A stretch of 64,000 nucleotides of DNA from Bathymodiolus brooksi. Its lineage: Eukaryota; Mollusca; Bivalvia; Mytilida; Modiolidae. Made by a program: the position numbers and the translations under genes. Numbering within the stretch: the stretch's first letter is position 1; each line of letters begins with the position of its first letter. Below are positions 61,591-64,000 of the stretch, piece after piece. The notes under the pieces were generated by a model. That model saw only the letters and a program-made list of their open reading frames with translations. It did no database searches and was not told where the DNA came from. The stretch covers positions 97,121,689 to 97,185,688 of the forward strand of contig OY804578.1 in assembly GCA_963680875.1 (NCBI GenBank), read 5' to 3'.

Positions 61591-64000
61591 CACACTAGTG
61601 AAATTGAAATCCAATGTCTTCAAGATGCCCACACTGATTAACCAACATATCAATATTTAAATCACCTCCAAGTATTACAGGAATATTCAAATCCAATATA
61701 GGCTGGATATTGTTTTCGAATTTCGCCAATATGACACATCTGAATGTGGGGGTCTATAAATAACTCCAACCATCGCTTTTAAATTATTCATGATAACTTC
61801 TAACGAAAGGCTCACACGTCTAAACTTGGATAATGTTGTGTGGGAGCCAACACGTATTACCCATACATCAGCTACATGTGTCGATTTATTTATTGTAAAC
61901 AGACCAAATCTTATACTTGATATTAAAGTTTCCCAGAACTTTTGCAGTGACCAATGCCCAGTCAGTGTAGACATTAATATCAAGAGCAGTGTTATAAACG
62001 CACAATTAGAAAATATGATCCGGCTGATTATAATTCCATAATCCATTAAATGGAAGGCAAGAATTGGAGTATTCTCTTTGAAAATACAACTGTCAATCAG
62101 AACTACTCCAATTTCCTTACTATTTTAAAAGAGGCGTGTGATAAACACATACCTACAAAAACTGTACTTATTAGACCAGATGATAAACCGTTTATGAATA
62201 GCTCTATAAGGAAGGCGCTTCGAAAGAGAAATCGCATTCATTATAGAGCCAAGTGTACCAACAACCCAGATCATTGGTCACAATATAGACATTTGCGAAA
62301 TGACGTAATAAGATTGGTAAGAGAAGCCAAAACTGAATATAAAAATAAACTTACTTCTCAATTAATGGACAAAAGTATCCCACCAGACAAATGGTGAAGA
62401 ATTGCCAAATCAGTTTGTAAACTAAACAAGTGTAATAAAGTTTCACCCCCTATAAAACATGAAGGTAGAATAATAATTCATCCCTCAGAGAAATGTGATA
62501 TTTATAATAAGTACTTTGCTGATATTTCAAATATTGAAAATGAACCAAAGTGGTCCCGATGGTGTTGCACCCAGGATCTTACGCAGTGTTTCTCAGTGCC
62601 TTGTTTCCTATCTTACATTATTATTTAATCAGTCATTGCAATGTGGACACCTTCCATATATTTGGAAACGCTCACATGTAACCCCTGCGTACACAAATAA
62701 AGGGACTGCATCCGACATTACAAACGTTCGACCTATTGCACTTACTTGTGTTCTGTGTAAGATTATGGAAAAAATAATTGTGAAACATTTGCATAACTAT
62801 GTATTGGAACATCATATTATTACAGAACACCAGTCAGGATTTCAACCAAAAGATTCTACAGTAAATCAACTTGTATATATTTACATCACTATTATCAGTA
62901 ACCTTGATATTGGTAAAGACATAATGTTTATATTTTGTGATATTTCTAAAGCATTCGAAAGGGTTTGGCATACAGGACATTTATACAAATTACGCAAAAT
63001 TGGTATTGATGGAAATTTACTAAGTTGGGTTACAGATTATTTAGATGATAGGAAACAAAAAGTGGTCTTAGATGGATTCTCATCTGGGTGGGAGGGAATT
63101 GATGCTGGGGTTCCCCAAGGGTCAGTGTTGGGCCCTTTCCTGTTCCTTATATACATAGACGATATTGTTGATGATCTTGATTGTAATATCAAACTTTTTG
63201 CCAATGATACATCTTTGTATGTAATAGTCGATGAACAAAATTATATACAAGCTGCAGATATGCTTTCGACAGACTTGTCTCATATTCATAACTGGTCACA
63301 AAACTGGGCTATTAAATTTAATCCTAATAAAACTGAATCAGTTTTATTTACTAGACGAAATATAAATAACCCTTCAGTTTACTTTGGGGATATGGACAAC
63401 AGAGTGACAGATGGTAATACTCACTGTCATCTGGGTCTGGATCTCCAAAGTAATTGTAAATGGGGTGATTATGTAAGTAACATTTATAAGAAAGCATGTG
63501 ACAGACTGAAAATTCTTTATAGAATGCTCAAATATCAAGTTGACAGAAATGTATTGATTAATATATATTTGACATTTATCCGACCTATACTAGAATATGG
63601 AAATGTGATAAGGGACAATTGTACCCAAAATGAAGCTAATCTATTGGAAAATGTTCGGGTTGAGGCAGGCAGGATAATTGCAGGGTTGAGAGTAAATTCA
63701 TCCAGATCTAAATTATATAATGAACTTGGCTGGGAACCCCTTTATAAAAGAAGAGAGAAACAAAAGTTGATTTTACTCTAAAATAATAAATGGTTTAACT
63801 CCAGACTATATGCATAACATGATCCAACCATACACAGAAAATATTCACGATTATAATCTACAACAAATATCGGGGGACAATTTTAGACTACCCTTTTGTA
63901 ATACTGTCTCATAGAGCAAAAGTTTCATCCCTTGTACATTACGACTCTAGAATGATCTGCCTGCCTCAACAAAGTCCAGTCCTTCTCTTAATATATTTAA
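61590..64000 (+). mobile_element. CR1/Jockey-type LINE with inverted 5' piece, continues past the window
   Basis: Plus strand from about 61815: endonuclease end (NVVWEPTRITHTSATCVDL, SDQCPVSVDI), linker (62050-62397), reverse transcriptase (62495-63781). The endonuclease part that should come first (GVIYRPPHSDVSYW and, after a shift, ILGGDLNIDM) lies on the minus strand at about 61820 to 61600. So the 5' portion is inverted. The 3' part is about 96 percent identical to 45697 onward and is cut off by the window end. Confidence 0.85.
62495..63781 (+). pseudogene. LINE reverse transcriptase, 428-codon frame, catalytic Asp mutated
   Basis: Motifs in order: GPDGVAPRIL, RPIALTCVLCKIMEKIIV, HQSGFQPKDST, FCDISKAFERVWH, GVPQGSVLGPFLFLIYIDDI, LFANDTSLYV, NWAIKFNPNKTESVLFTRR, GWEPLYKRREK. 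The palm motif reads FAND where FADD is required, replacing one of the two metal-binding Asp residues, so this copy should be inactive. The upstream linker ORF 62050-62397 is separated from it by stops. Confidence 0.88.

Overview
The window looks like intron-rich, AT-rich, transposon-laden genomic DNA of an invertebrate, most likely a bivalve mollusc. The evidence is one vertebrate-sized gene cut into many small exons, a receptor phosphatase with EGF-like units of a type common in molluscs, and a mixed load of DIRS, Penelope, CR1-like, MULE, Tc1-like and tRNA-SINE elements. No prokaryotic operon structure is present. The species call is inference from gene and repeat style only.

The host gene (about 376-50491, plus strand) is the 3' part of a receptor-type protein tyrosine phosphatase. 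I could chain 22 exons with matching splice phases into one 826-codon open frame that begins before the window. Exons 1-2 encode a Ser/Thr/Glu-rich stalk and exons 3-4 two eight-cysteine EGF-like units. Exon 5 is the transmembrane segment, present as a tandem duplicate, and exons 6-7 are the juxtamembrane region. Exons 7-15 encode phosphatase domain D1, with WPDHGVP and the HC/AGIGRTG catalytic loop. Exons 15-22 encode a degenerate D2. The extracellular EGF part would face the outside, D1 would dephosphorylate phosphotyrosine proteins in the cytoplasm, and D2 is probably regulatory. Three splice features stand out: a CAG|GTAAGA site that can be donor for one transmembrane exon and acceptor for its duplicate; loss of the AG acceptor exactly at the catalytic loop exon; and a (TTTCG)n repeat that supplies the acceptor of exon 3.

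The introns are mosaics. Intron 3 (7188-18691) holds a fold-back element, several MITE families and repeated segments, one with a readable empty site. Intron 6 (22020-31945) holds a minus-strand DIRS retrotransposon interrupted by a LINE, a Crypton-like tyrosine recombinase fragment and a long palindrome, all inside what seems to have been one minisatellite. Intron 9 and intron 12 carry tandem arrays of about 150 and 170 bp, and intron 18 has a truncated LINE 3' end.

Downstream of the gene (50492-64000) there is a decayed Tc1-like element, a Penelope-like remnant split by a MULE that is itself split by a MITE (both with target duplications), and a minus-strand CR1/L2-like LINE whose first ORF has a 2A-like DTELNPGP motif before a PHD finger. 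After it come a second copy of the DIRS 3' region and a 5'-inverted CR1/Jockey-type LINE that runs off the window end. I saw no tRNA, rRNA or CRISPR.
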